64,000 nucleotides of DNA, taken from Phlebopus portentosus (taxonomy: Eukaryota; Basidiomycota; Agaricomycetes; Boletales; Boletinellaceae). The stretch lies in NCBI GenBank assembly GCA_037892935.1, contig JAYXKI010000020.1, forward strand, positions 124,001-188,000. Direction: 5' to 3'. The notes below the pieces were generated by a model that saw only the letters and a program-made list of their open reading frames with translations, did no database searches and had not been told where the DNA came from. Each line of letters starts with the position of its first letter. The stretch's first letter is position 1. Made by a program: the position numbers and the translations under genes. Shown here one piece after another: positions 1-13,100 of the stretch.

Positions 1-2
1 CA

Positions 3-1475
3 ATGTATGGGTCGTCGAGGTCGGCAATGTACCCATACGCATTTCCACATTATCCGGCGCCGGAACCATTTCCGGTACGCAAACCGCCCGAGAACCACGC
101 GGTGAACACGCGACACTCAGTCTCACCGATTGCATTACGATCAAAGGCAAGGGCTGGCTCAGACGATACGGGTTCGCGCCTAGATACCGCTTCCTCGGGC
201 CTAAGCCTAAGAGACAGCAATTACAATAAGACCTATAAAACAAATGCGACCATGGGATCCTCTACCCGTCTACGTTCTCAATCCCATTCGCAAAGTCGGT
301 CTCGATCCCCGCATCCGCAAGTAGAGATGAACCCGTATTCGTACCCGTCCCGGCAATCCGCATCATCTCATCGCAGGACCACCAGCTCGCATGTGCCTAG
401 TGCTGGCAGTTTTTCGTTCCCTGCTGGAAATGGCGGAACGTTCCACTACGTCCCTCATGCGGGAAGTCGCGCACAAGCAACGTATGCGCCGGGTCGACTG
501 TACAGATCTGAACCTACTCCGGGATGGCCGTTACCGTCTAGACGAGCGCCCTACGAGCCTGCGCCACCGCCTGGTCCATGGTCACAGTCTTCCTCATCGA
601 GATACCCCATACCACCGCCTTCCTCCTCTCTGGCGCAAGGGTTTATTCCTCCTAGACCACCTAGCCCAGCGAGTCACCATCCATTTGCAAATCATAGGAG
701 CTCGGGTCGCAGTGGTGGTGTCTATGCCGAGCGTGCATCCGGTAGCAGACATACCCGCAGTCGAGACCAAAGATCAACGGATGATTATGATATAACCCCT
801 CCTCGTACGTCATATTTCAGTAATGCAATTGTTCGTAGACGGACGCTGAGGCAATTGCCTATAGCTCCGTACTCGGCCGTAACGTCCTCGCAAGCAGATA
901 GTACCGTATCGGATCCACTCATCCATCCTGCACTCGGATGGTGGCCAGACCAACGACGTCCTGCTCTTTATTGGGACCTTTCCTCCTCCTCCCGCCCGCG
1001 ATACACCAAACGCGAATTCGACACGCAAGAACTGGCCTCGTCGCCCTTCACGCCGCCGCTCTCGCGCATGCGGCTCGTCCTCGACCCGCACGCGCAGTGG
1101 AAGTTCGACCTCTCTGCCCCGCGCCGCGAGCGGTACATCACGCTCGCCAGCCTGCTCAAGGACATCGCGAGCCTGATGCGCGCGCCCAATATGGTTCCGC
1201 ACGCGTACTGGGTGCGGGCGAGCACGAGCAAGAAGGAAGCTATTGTTAGAGCGATGCTGAGACGCACGGGCGGCACGTTGCCCATCCCTCCGCCTCATCG
1301 CCGGCCGAAGTCGCGAGGCCAGATTATGGAGGAGGCGGTCGTCGAGGGTGCGCCGAACGGGTTTACGAAGTTGCTGGTTGTTGATTTGCTCTGTGACGAC
1401 GTCATGTTCGCTGGGATGGAATTTCATAAGGAGCCCGATGAGTGGGTTCTACGGACGATGAGGCGGTATTCTTAG
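3..1475 (+). CDS. DUF6699-type protein with Ser/Pro-rich N-terminus (possibly 5' partial)
   Basis: The open frame runs from an ATG at position 3, so the true start may lie outside the window. The first ~270 residues are Ser/Pro/Tyr/Arg-rich and look disordered. The last ~190 residues form a globular domain with the layout of basidiomycete DUF6699 proteins: LYWDLS near its start, a TPPL segment, a central ITLASLLKDIASLMR helix, then LLVVDLLCDDVMFAGMEF and a terminal DEWVLRTMRR. The same domain occurs in the gene at 32623-34473, and the two can be aligned almost without gaps. That paralog has an intron just before the domain. At the matching place here, 805-864 is a 60-nt GTACGT...TATAG segment with no stop, so the frame stays open whether or not it is spliced. 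Splicing would give 470 instead of 490 residues and restores alignment with the paralog. The molecular function of DUF6699 is unknown. The domain call is confident; the start is not. Confidence 0.75.
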   Translation: MYGSSRSAMYPYAFPHYPAPEPFPVRKPPENHAVNTRHSVSPIALRSKARAGSDDTGSRLDTASSGLSLRDSNYNKTYKTNATMGSSTRLRSQSHSQSRSRSPHPQVEMNPYSYPSRQSASSHRRTTSSHVPSAGSFSFPAGNGGTFHYVPHAGSRAQATYAPGRLYRSEPTPGWPLPSRRAPYEPAPPPGPWSQSSSSRYPIPPPSSSLAQGFIPPRPPSPASHHPFANHRSSGRSGGVYAERASGSRHTRSRDQRSTDDYDITPPRTSYFSNAIVRRRTLRQLPIAPYSAVTSSQADSTVSDPLIHPALGWWPDQRRPALYWDLSSSSRPRYTKREFDTQELASSPFTPPLSRMRLVLDPHAQWKFDLSAPRRERYITLASLLKDIASLMRAPNMVPHAYWVRASTSKKEAIVRAMLRRTGGTLPIPPPHRRPKSRGQIMEEAVVEGAPNGFTKLLVVDLLCDDVMFAGMEFHKEPDEWVLRTMRRYS

Positions 1476-3800
1476 AATCATTTCATTTCATTATTTTCTC
1501 TTAAGCGGGTATTGCGTCCGTGCTTTTGCCTTTCTCTTTATGACTATCTTACGTTTTTGCTTCTGTTACTGCGCTTTTTGTGACTGGCCCTTGTACACAC
1601 CCGCTGCATCCACTTTTAATCTCGTTATTTACGTATTATTTATAATTAGTTTCACTTTCGTATATACCATCGATCTATGAATCTAGACTCCCTCTTTACT
1701 TACTTTGCCTGGGTTTTACGTCGTATCATTAATCATACTTTGTCTATATTGTCTTAGTGATCACTAGCGGATATTATCACGATTGATTGTGCATCATAAA
1801 CTTGTTGAGCTTTGACCCGGAAACAGTTTCGTTCATTCATTCCGTCAAGACTAGCAAAACTCATTCTATTTTGCGGACATATAACATCTATTTGCTACCT
1901 ATGTAGCTCTTGCCGTGTAATCGATCAACTACGTAATCAAGCACACCGTTTTCCTTCCCATTGCCTCATAGTACGCTGGAGACTCCAAATCATCTGTTTG
2001 ATGTTTTGAGACAGGGGGTGACGTCTCGTTGTGTAGCCAGTCCGAGTACCAGACACTTGATGGGTACGACCTTCCCGGCTAAAATAGCATTGAAAACTCG
2101 ATTGGCCGGTTGGTCGGTTGTACCCTTTTCAGAAACGTGAGGTATTCTGCCGATGAGAACGAACAGGATCTGTAGTCTAGACTCGGAACGTGACACTGGC
2201 GGCGGACTTCCCCGGCCCAGTCGACAGGTACAGTGTAGTCAGTCGAGTCAAAATAACCGTGACGGAGATGTCGGGTTGGATAACTCCGCATACTACGCGG
2301 TGTCATAAAGCCTGAGGAACGGAAGTAGATGGCTTAACTTGATGTATCCGGGATCCGTGAAATGCGGTTTATGCTGTCAAGCAGAGGTAAGCGCGTAAAA
2401 TGCCGAATGACAATTCCGGTGGACGATAGTCCATCGGGGAATTGAGGGTTTGGGGGTGTGATTATAGAGGCCGACGAAGGGATGATCATTGTATTGGATC
2501 GGGGGTGGGTTCCCTCAATTGAAGACTGAATGGTGTGGTGAATGAACTCGAGCCTGGAGGATCGGGGGGATAACGCGAAGGTTTTCGTCTCATCGATAAG
2601 AGATGAGATTCAAGAGCGCCAAGTTCAAGTTGTCCAGAGTTCAGTTCAGCTCGATATGAATACAATTTTAGGAGGAAGAGGAGATCATGAGCTGTCACAT
2701 TGGTAAGTAGCAGTTCACAGGACTCCCGTAAATGAAACAATTCTCAGAGTCGTCATTCGTCCCGGCGTGAGATCCGGGAGAAAGTGTGATGTGGATAAAG
2801 CTGGTCCGGAAAGCGATGCAGGCGGGGTTTGACGGTGAGGATTAGGAAAGACAGAGCGGAATCAGGGTAAGATGGAAGATAGGAAGATAGGTTGGAAGAC
2901 GCCGAAAGGGCGCTTGAGTATACTATACTGTAGATCGGAGCACAACTACCGGGGTTGTATTTGAAATATAAAGAAGGAATTGAGTTCGGAAGGAAGGGCA
3001 GAATAAAGTTCAAGCGAGTGATTCTGAGAGCCTAAAGTGCCTTGCTCGCAAAGTTGCGGTGTTTACAACAAATCGAAGAATAATTGCGCAGAAAAATGAG
3101 AATTTACGTGAAGGAGACGCGAGATGAGTTAGCAGCCGAGAGGTCAATCCGACTTGGACTGAACGCTGATGAGTGAGACTCGACTGACTGGATCGACTGG
3201 ATCAACCCCCACGCAAGAGACGGGCAGCGGTGAGCAGGAACGAATACTGTAATCGATCCAGAAGGGCCGTTGCTGTTGGGCGATTACTGTACATGGATCT
3301 GATGATGAGAATTGCCTCGAGGCTTCCACGTTTTACTGACGCAGTTCCTACCAGCACTACGTTCTCAGTATCCTTTTCTACTACGATTACAACCGTCTAC
3401 TGCTATTGCTTGACTCTTGACTGCCCTCTCTCGACTCTGGCATGGCTTTGTCCTCTTCAAGTCCCACCCGATAACTATTTTGTACTATAACTTACGTATC
3501 CGAGGACTAAAGGGGAACTTCATCGTGGACAAGGAGCTTCTATTAATTGTCTCCTGCTCGACTCTTCCCGTAGTCCCCAGCGCATGACTACTCCAGACTC
3601 GTACTCTTGACCAGTTGAGCCGCCCCTTCATTCTCCTGTCTGCATCCGCCGCCCATCTTACTGTCTTCTCGTACTTAGGAGTATCACTTTTCGCGCTATC
3701 TTCTCGAGTTTAGCCAACAACCCGGAGCAATACAATACATTACCACAACTCACCATCGGGTCATCCAAATAAAAGCTGAGACGCGGGGCAAGACGGAATC
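1476..3800. other. Intergenic region with no supported gene
   Basis: Only short ORFs without recognisable domains are present. The last ~300 bases before 3801 are pyrimidine-rich with scattered CT tracts, as expected for the promoter and leader of the next gene. I see no RNA gene or transposon end. Confidence 0.5.
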
Positions 3801-6800
3801 ATGACAGAGTACGCAACTACGCCCTCTGCGATTGCAGAGTGGAAGGAGCAGCGAACTCGGACAGCTGATTGGGTTGAGAAATTCTCCGTACCGGGATTAC
3901 CTCCTACGCCTTCGTCGTCAAGCGACTCAGATAAGCGAAGCCTTTGGGACGGAGGAGGCTGGGAACCGCCGAGCGATTGCGAAAGCTCGTGTAGCGTCCC
4001 TCCGACGATGATGCTGCAGTACCCTGATTCGAGGCAGGTGGTTATCACGCCTACTACTGCCCCCGCTGTGCATCCAGATGGGGAAGGGCACGGGCATAGC
4101 AGAGGAGATAATGCGCGCTCGCGCAGTAGAGGAGCGAGCGCGAACATGAGTAAACGGAGTGGGAGTGGGCATAGGACGAACCGGGCGTATGTGCAGGGGG
4201 AGGAGCATCTCGTGAGTCCGAGCGCGATGGGGGTGGGGGCGGAAGAGCGGACAGAACACGTTGGGTCTTCGTTACGGTCCGCAGAGCATAGGTCCGCGCG
4301 GACGCGTTCGCATACCCATACACGCACGCATGCGCCGACTAATCCTGCTGCTGGAATAACTTCTCCCGTCGCCAAGAGCATCCAGAACACCAATGGTACC
4401 GGGGCGGGAGCCGTCGTATCGCAAACAAGCTCAATGCGCCTCGCGCATGCTGCAGCTGCTCCGCTTCCTGATTCACGCTCTTCGTCCTCGGGTTTGAGTG
4501 CACCTAGATCCGCTGGTGCACCTCCTAGTGGAAACGCAGTGCGGTCAATCGCTGCATCGAAGATGTCGGCTTCTGGTGCAGGTCCTTTTGATGCCGGTGC
4601 CGTTCCGGACGAATCGCACAGGGCGACGTCAGCACATACGCATGCTATCGGGTCGACGCACCAGCCTTCGATACAGCCGAATGCGGGATCGCTTGCGCCG
4701 TCGCATCAGCCTTCTGTGCATGTTTCGGCCGCAGCTCCTGCTCAGACACATACGCATACGCTTTCCAACCGTCCTTCGCATGTGCCTTCCCAGCATGCCT
4801 CCAATGCGCCCTTTGCATCGTATCCCCCAACTCATCAGCCTTCGCATGTAGCTTCGCGGACGCCGACTCAACAGCCTTCTCAGCATCCGTCACATGTACC
4901 GTCGAATTCTCCGACGGAGCGACCTTCGGTTCATCCGTCTCATGTACCTTCGCAGCATCCATCCCATGTTATATCCAATAATCCCTCTCAGCATCCTTCC
5001 CATGCGCCAACACATCAACCTTCGCATGTACCCTCTCATCATCCATCTCAAGTACCTTCGCAGCACCCCTCGCAGACTCCGTCTCACCATTCCACAGTTC
5101 ACCCCCAAGCCAGCCATCCACCATCCGCCTTCAGCAACCACACCGTCCATCCCTCCGCTCCTCCTTTAGCAGGAGGCGCGAACGGCGCACCCATCAGCCC
5201 TCCTTCAGTCAACTCCATAAATTCACGGGCTATTTCGGTATCGGACTCGCGTTCCTCAGGTCCACCTGAACCGATTGTCATACACCCTCCGAGTAGCGTT
5301 CACTCCTCTGCTGCTGGCGGTGCTGGGCCTGTACCCGTTGCGAACGCTCCGTCAAGCGCAAGTGCGAGTCTGAGTTATGTTTCTGTCCCGCCGAGGGGGA
5401 GTCGGGTGTATGACCCTCAGCAGCAGCATGAACAGCAGTTGTTGCTGCGGCTGCAAGAGGAAAGACGGAGCATTACGCCTAGTCATCGTTCTTCTCGCTC
5501 TCATTCTCATTCAGTAACGCAACAGCAGCAAGATGGACATGCGCATGCTGGATATAATGGTCAGCTACCGACACCAATCTCGCCTACACCGCAGACGTCT
5601 ATGCCAATGCGTACACCGAGTACGATGTCCACTACGGGATTGGGGGGAGGGTACGTCCTTGTTGATGTCCCTTCGTCTGGTCACGAGGAGATGGAGCGCG
5701 AGATTGCGGATAAGAAAGGTAGCGGAAAGTCTCAGCGTCGAGATAGGGGAAGTTTGTTCAATGTATTCGGAGTCGGGAGACATGGCGGCGGCGGAGGTCA
5801 TACTCGCTCGAAGTCATTACCGATGAACGGGATGAATGCTCCTCTCGAAGAGAAGGAACAGCCTGTCTCGCCATCACACGCGCATCACAACAGCCAGAGC
5901 CATAATAGTCAGATGCCGAACCCGAACTATAATCCCTATCTCACGCCCATCTCGCCCTTGTCGCCAACGAGTCCAACTGCAGATCCATTAAGCGGTCCGC
6001 ATCCACCCCCGATTGTGTACGCTCCTGCACGGCATCATCGCGCGACGCATTACTCGCCGCCGAGGATTTGGTACTCGCCGAGGGGGGCGTCTCGACAGGC
6101 TCCGTATGATACGCAGCATATGCTGTACGCGCAGACGCAGCAGGGGCATGGACAAGCAGGGTATCCATCTCCAACTGCATACGCGCATGCCTATCCGCAT
6201 CCGCATCATCAGTACGCCCCTAATGGATCACCTACGAGTTATTTGCACCCGGCTGTTATAGTTCCTGCGCATGGTTATGCACCTGTGGTGGAGCATAGTG
6301 CGAGGGCGAGTCCGGGGAGTGTACGACGTTCGAGGACTCTGCAGGAGCCGGTGCGCGATTCGGGGTGGGATGAAGGGATGAGGGAGAGCTCAGCGTCTGC
6401 GGTGCGTGCTGCGGCTGATCATCACGGAGTTAAGCCGGGCGATGTCATTCCTCGCGATTTTGCGCACGAGCAGCATCCCAGTGTGAATGGGCAAGCGACA
6501 CCGACGGGACACCCGCCGCCGGAACTGCGGAGTCCACAGGCAGCTTCGTCTTCGCCTGTTAAAGCTGCTGAAGAAGTTACGCCGGCTTCGCCTACGATGT
6601 CGCAAATGGCTGCAGGTGTAGGAGCAGGTAACGCGTCCGACTCAGCGAGCGTGCAAACGAATCTGGCGGGCGTTGGGACTGTCTCTGCTCGCTCGCGTTC
6701 TCGCGGACGCTCAGCTCACAATGATCTGGGACATATCTCCGAAGGCGAAGGCGAAGGAGCAGCTGAAGCTGAAGAGGAAAGAGGGAGAAGCAGAAGTCGG

Positions 6801-7947
6801 AGCCGGAGTCGTGTTCGCGGTCCTCCGGGGATGGTCTACTCAGCATCGGCTCCCCAGCCTCGGGGCAGCATCGCTCCGCCCCATGCAGCAATGATGATTC
6901 CTCCACCTTCTTCCGTGCGAGAGCGCGGTGTGAGGGATACGCCGTACCCAACTCCTCCTGGATCTGTCAGTGAGCAGCTCTACCACCAGAGGCACTCGCA
7001 GCAAGCGGCTGGGTATATGAACGGTGTTCTTGCGACGCCGAGTGCATTTTCGAGTATACCTCTCCATGGTTCTGGTCATCCGCATGCTTATCAGCCAGGT
7101 CATCCAGCGCAACCACCAGCGCTGGCCCCGGTCTCTCCTGTTAATGAGTCTTCGCCGAGTCCGGGCGGATTGATCTCGCGCTTTCGCGACATCTATCATG
7201 CCTCTCACGGTGCCCCAGGAAACGTTCCTCCGCACGTAACTGCCGAGGATAGACACTCGCCATCTTCAAGTCTGAATCGTACCCGTGGACGCGGACGAAC
7301 GCGCGGCAGGCTACGGAGGGATATTCATGATGACGAGAAGCTGCATGCCAACGGGGATGGTAATGTTCGCTCGAAGTCAGTCGACTCGCAGGCTTCTCGT
7401 AGTTCTGCGAGTACTTACTATGTTCTTCCTACGCCGGGACAGAAAGTCAGGATTATCGTGAGTTCCCGTTCCCTTCTCTTCACTCTGCATTCCAGGTGAA
7501 CTGATGTGTCGTTGAATGTAGCGTACGGATGGTATGCCGACCACAACTACGACCTCCATTTCCCAGAACAATTCAGCAGCAGGCGGAGGGTGGCTTAGGA
7601 AGGCCTCTCGCTTCCTACATCGCGACCGGGAGCGTGAACAGCAGCAGCAGCAGCAACCGTCTCCCGTTTCACCTCACCCATCCAGAAGTCATCACTCCCA
7701 AGCACCCGCTATAGACGATTCGCGGCCACCAAGTGGTCAGAGCGACGGTGCAGACAGTGCAAAGAGCAGAAGGAGCGGGAAGAAAGGAGGGAGGAAGTTG
7801 GTGAGAAGGAACTCGACGGGGAGCGCGGCGCTGCTTTCTTCTGCGAGCGTTAGTCGGCAGGCGGGCGCTGGCGCTCATGTCGATGTTGATGCTAGTCATG
7901 GGAGAGAGAATGATGTACCGGTTGACATCGTCTATCCCGGACGGTGA
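3801..7947 (+). CDS. Large low-complexity protein with HPSxVPS repeats
   Basis: Two exons (3801-7457 and 7522-7947, a 64-nt phase-0 intron GTGAGT...TGTAG) give 1,360 residues. The intron reading is supported because exon 2 continues in frame and closes in a basic, Ser-rich tail. No catalytic domain is recognisable. From the N-terminus one sees an acidic/Ser segment, a Ser/Ala/Thr-rich region, about 100 residues of His-Pro-Ser repeats (roughly residues 324-430), polyQ patches, Tyr/Pro/His-rich stretches around residues 690-840, and Arg-Ser runs such as RSRSRSRSR near residue 1000. The last exon has a QQQQQQ run and a KKGGRK basic cluster. The composition is that of an intrinsically disordered, phosphorylatable protein. 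The upstream gap is 2.3 kb. Long ORFs on the opposite strand here are composition shadows. I do not recognise an orthologue. Confidence 0.75.
4770..5092 (+). repeat. Coding tandem repeat, His-Pro-Ser octad
   Basis: Roughly a dozen degenerate copies of a 24-nt unit encode variants of QHPSHVPS (for example HPSHVPS, HPSQVPS, QPSHVPS, HPSQTPS). Spacing is mostly eight residues, with some units enlarged by inserted NSPTE- or NNPS-like segments. The repeat lies inside the open frame of the 3801-7947 gene, and all variation is in multiples of three. Confidence 0.85.
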
Positions 7948-10182
7948 TGAAGATATGTTCCTCGATGTTTCAAGTATCGGTAAAAAGGACTGTTGTGATC
8001 CCATTGATGTCCTTGCGACGTCTGCTTTTTGTCCCTTCATGCACTTCGGAGAGCTTGATGCTCTCTTTCTTTTCATCCATTTCTTTCGGCTATATTATGT
8101 ACTGCTCTTCTCAGCTCAGCTCTTTTTTTTTTCGTTTCCTTGTCTGTCTTACTCTACCTTTCGCTCTCTATCTTCTGCTCTCCCGTCTCTGTGTTCACGT
8201 CCTAATCAGCCACTCCGCAATGTTCGACTAGCTCCATCCTCATATCCAAAACGCATACAAATGTTGTATAAGACCTTTCTGCTCTAGACCGACTGTTTTT
8301 GTTTTTGCTATGTTCATGCTGTTAATTGCTCTCGTTGCTCTCATGTCTGCCATCTTGCACGCGTCTTGTTATTTTTTTGTGTCTTGTATCCTCACCATCA
8401 CCTCATAAAATCACCTGTTGTTGTACAACAGTACGTCTATATACTTTTTGGTGAGTCCTCCTTTCTTCAACGCTACAAATAGGCGGTGCTTATTGAGATT
8501 CTTACCTATGGACAGTTGTACGCCCGTAATGACCTGGTAGTCATGAACGAATTTCCGACGAATAATGATACTGTCTTCTTGTGCATTCACTCTTTATAGG
8601 ATGATTAGAGAAATTGTTTCCCGTTCGCATGACAAGTTTCAAGCTCTAGGATTCGAAGTTCAAAAACGATTTCTGCCATACATGGGTCGGTATAAGTGAC
8701 TGAGTACGAGGAGTTTTCCCGACGGTGTGATTACGTTCTTCCTTCCTGACTATCACATACAAGGTTAGATCGGTTTGCTCACCCCTCAACTTGTCCTGTC
8801 CTATGGACCTCCTGTTGTGTCGAGTCGCCAAGAAAGATACTTCACCATCCCAGTCAGTCCTTCAGGAGTCAGGAGCTCTCGAAGTACAGGTCCCCTTAAT
8901 CCTATGACCCATCAGTTCATCCCAGTGTGAATGAGACGGAGATTGTGATTGATTGGACCTTACCTCTGGAGCCCCGCGGCCTGTTTATCGTACTGCCTTA
9001 TGGACATTGCTTTGGTTTTGATCCGGTCTCAAAGGATGTTCGTGCGTACGTACGTACATGCGCGAAAGCTCTTGAGTCTTAGTCAGTGCTTTGACCCTTC
9101 CTTGTATGAGAATATGCTCGTACCGCGGCAATCGGGTCGCGACTTGCTCATCATCGCCAAATACGTTCGGTCGGGCGCGTTCTGTGGACTGAAGCGGAAT
9201 GGCATTTGTATTCTAGCTGTGGTGATCTTACGGCACCGCATACAAGGAGCGCGATGAGAGCGCCGTGTCCCTTCTGACGGCGGTGGTGATCATCACTCCT
9301 CCCGGCTCGGCATGCCAGTGCTTGCTTGTCCTGAGGATAATCTAGTTACTCTTAGTAGATTACGCACACTAGATCTCACGGGGCGAAATAATCAGTCGGT
9401 CCCATGATCTCCCAGCATCAATTGAATTCTCAGGATGAAACTCCCTCATTGACATCGGGTAAGTAGTCCAGCACACCTGAAAGCAGTGACGGAATGGCGG
9501 ATACACGCCTGAAACGCGCTGTGGTGACGTAGTTACAGCTGGACGGATGATTTTGTAGTCTGGGCAGTGATACGAACCACTCTGCGCCATTAGATCTGGC
9601 AGCACTCAGTGTGCTGCAAGCCCGGCCGATTGTAAGTACAGAATTTGGAAGAGCGGGTTGTACGTGTTGCCATATCAACGAATCTGCGCTCTATTCCACC
9701 ATCAGTGTCACTGTATCTGGAACACGATAAAAATAATCCGACGGGTTTTGAAATACCAGCTGAATTCGTTTGTATTTATCGAAGGGAAAAAAAGACGCAA
9801 CATTCTATTCTCCCTGGTCCAATGGTTCTCGGTCTTACTTTGATGGGCCGGTTTCGATTCCCGATCGTGGATATTTTTTCTCCTCTTTAGATATTCTTAC
9901 GTAAGAAAACGACACGCCGAGGGCAATCTCGATTCATTCTCATCGATTCGATTCGTGACGCGAGAGGATTCCGGTCGCGCATTGCACTGCTTAACTCGCA
10001 AAGGAGAAGCAGTAGCTGTCTATCAGGGCTATGCTCTTGATTGACTACTAAAAGAACGTCTCGAGCACCTGATAATCTCCCAGACATTATCTATGTACTT
10101 CCAGTAGCGTCACTAGTACTACTACTAGTAACCAAGAGGTTGAGTCGAGTCATCCAACCCAGTCTTGTCCGTTCCGTGAAGC
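7948..10182. other. Intergenic region with no supported gene
   Basis: There is a T-rich 3' region after 7948, then about 2 kb with only short unrelated ORFs. A short CGTACGTACGTAC tract is at about 9045. A tRNA-like phrase near 9815-9870 does not fold. The distal part is presumably the promoter of the regulator at 10183. Confidence 0.45.
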
Positions 10183-13100
10183 ATGCCAATGGATGCTCCA
10201 GGAGACCTGCTCGAGGACGATGGTCAGGCCGATTCTTGGCTGCCGCGTCCGCCCAAAGGCAAGCGTACTGTCCTGACCAAGTACGCTCGTCATGCTTGTG
10301 CCCAGTGCAGGAAAGCGTACGTCGTTCATTTCTTTCCAGTCTGCCATGCTTCCCATATGACGCGTGGCCATGTCCTGGATGGCTCTATTTATGCTGCTCA
10401 TTCGTTTACTGTGTGAAGCGAAAACTAATTGATATCATAGGAAGACTAGGTGCGAAGGCGGGAAGCCAGTCTGCGAGCGATGCCAGAAGACTGGGCATGA
10501 GGTAAGCGCCGCACAGTTTGAGCGCCTTTCGTGGACGTCTGTTGACGCTCTCATATAGTGCAACTGGACGCTCGAGGACGCCCGCCGGCCGCTCACTCGA
10601 GCGCACGAGCAGGCTCTCAAGCACCAGAACGCTCTGCTCCGCGCTGAAGTCGATCGACTCACTCGGGAGGTTGAAAGTTTGCGAGTACAAGTCTCGACTG
10701 GCTCTGCGAGCTCGAACCCACCGAGTATTGCTGACCTCTCGAGTCCTGGTCTCAAAGACATCTCAAGCAGTTACGCTGAGCACCAGCGTTTTGTCGTCTC
10801 TGCTCCTTCTGTGCAGAGTGACTCACCTGGTCCTCAGTCTGCTTCGGCTCCGGGCCGTAGTTCCGGATCTGCGCAGGAAGCCAGTCCAGGTGCAGATTCT
10901 CCGATGTGGGGAATTGTTCCGGTGGACGACATCGCCAGTGATGCGCAAGAGGATGTCGATATAGCTGATGCAAGTCATAGTGATGAGGATGGATGTGGTC
11001 CTGAGACTGAGTTCGACTGCGACGTCGAGAGTGCGTATGAGAGCGATGAGGACAGTGACGATAGTGATGTTGATGTGGACAAGGCGCTGGTTGCGCCGAC
11101 AAAGACGCTGTTTGTAAGTACTTGTTCATTTTACAAAGATGGCGAGGACTAATAAGCCATCTGTGCATTGCTAGAGCGAACAAGATGATCTCCATCATTA
11201 TGGTCTTACATCTGTCTTCCGTCTACGCCGTCGTGACTCCCGTCCTAACATCCAGTCCCAGCGTCTCAAGGCCCAAGATAGTGCCGCAAGCGGATACGAC
11301 TCCGTTTCATCTCAAGGTGATGGAGGCACGGCACACGGTCAGTCTGGACAGAGGTCTCTCCGCTCTATCCGATCGTCGTCTTCTGCAAATGAGACCACTG
11401 GAGGGCCATCCACTCGTTCTGGTCGTTCATCACGTACACAATACCGGGACAACAATTCATCTTCAATCTTCGGCTTCACCTCCGCTCAAGACGCTGGCAC
11501 CATTAGCGATGGAAAGAATAAGAGGGACAGGAAGGGCAAACGGAGGCAACCGTATTCTTATCCTGGTGGAGCACTGCGTACCCGGACAAGCTCTCCTATT
11601 CGTACGCAGAAGCACGTCCTTCTCGTGGGCGATTTAGAAGACGAGCCTACAACAGTTTGGAAGGGGTGTGAATGCCAGAGCGATTGTTGGAATCGTTGGC
11701 TGCCAAAGGCCGTCCCGCTTTCAAGGAGAGAGCATGATATGTGAGTTCTTTGCTATCTTAATTCCATCTCGCTAGATCATGATTTTTCGTTCCAGCATCC
11801 TTGACCGCATGTTTCTCTTCTTTACCTCCTGGTGCATGCGTCTTATACCAGAGTACTTCCTAAGAGACATGTACACTTTTCTCCACCCCTCGCAATCGCT
11901 CCCTGGTCATGTTCTCCATAATAAGGCCTATTCACTCGGTTCATCGGCACTCGTCCATTCGCGCCCGTCAACCTCCCTTCCACGACTTGCGCATTATTCT
12001 CCGTTCCTGCACAATATGCTCCTCGCTGTCGGGACAGCTTTCTCTTCCGATCCCGAGATACGCAAACCTGAGACGAGAGCACGCTTCGCTGACGAGGGTA
12101 AGGCGTACATCGAGGAAGAGTGTTCGCGCCCAAATATCAGCACTGTTCAGGCGCTAGGACTATTGGCGAGTTATTATAGTGGACAGGGTCAACAGACACT
12201 TGGTTTTATTTATTTCGGTGAGTGCTCACCATATAGTCAGCTGTCTAGCATTTTCATTTTCTGTTTGCTTTCTACGTGTACAGGCATGTCAACTCGCATC
12301 GCTCAAGCTCTTGGTCTCTTTGCGGATTGTACCCCGCTTCTCCGCGCAGGCCGACTGCGACCTAGACAGGTATTCGACAGGACATGGTGTTATCACATGG
12401 CTGCGGCGAATGATGCCTGCTGGAGTCTTTACGTCGGCAGGGAGTGTGGGATCCCTCTCCCTCCTGCTGCGAGCACTAAGAGGCAGGCATCTGGAAATAA
12501 CAACCAGGCGAACAATGGTTCCACAAGCGATTTGGGAAACTTGGGTAAACCGGCATTGGCATCGATTAAGGATCTGCCGCGAGCATTCTCTATGGATGAC
12601 CCGTTCTGCCTGAGCATGGTTGCAGGGGGCGGGATAGGCGAGAGTCTGGACCAAATGACATGGCGCATGCGAGGAATGCCTGATTCTGGGTCAAATAATA
12701 GCTCTGTCCCACAATGCAAGACATTTACGACTTTTATGTGGGGCTGTCAATTGATGAAGATTGGGAGGTCTGTTATGGACCTGATGTACGTTTTTACGTT
12801 AATGGAACGTTAAGGTATGTTACTGACTGTGATGCACTTCTACCAGGAACCGCTTGGCCTCATCGGATAGTGCCACGGAGATAAAATTGTTGATTGCGGA
12901 CATCGAGTGCGTTCCAATATCCTGCATGTGGTGCATATATACTTATTGTATCATTGAAGTATTCAACTTGATGCTTGGCGTCAAGACCTACCGGCCGAGC
13001 TGAAGCTGTCTCCTGCGAATGAGATGATGGCACTACCGCACAAGCTCATGTTGCACACCGCCTTCTGGTGGCAGCATATCCTTTTGCATCGCCCTTTCTA

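Noticed and set aside
3761..4393. 210-residue minus-strand ORF opposite the low-complexity gene
   Set aside because: Shadow of the Ser/Pro/His-rich plus-strand frame; no domain, Cys/Arg-rich composition.
8949..9257. 102-residue plus-strand ORF in the 8-10 kb gap
   Set aside because: No domain, no splice continuation, mixed hydrophobic composition; likely chance.
9810..9880. tRNA-like phrase (TGGTCCAATGGTT and GGTTTCGATTCCC)
   Set aside because: The T-stem and acceptor arms do not pair, so no cloverleaf.
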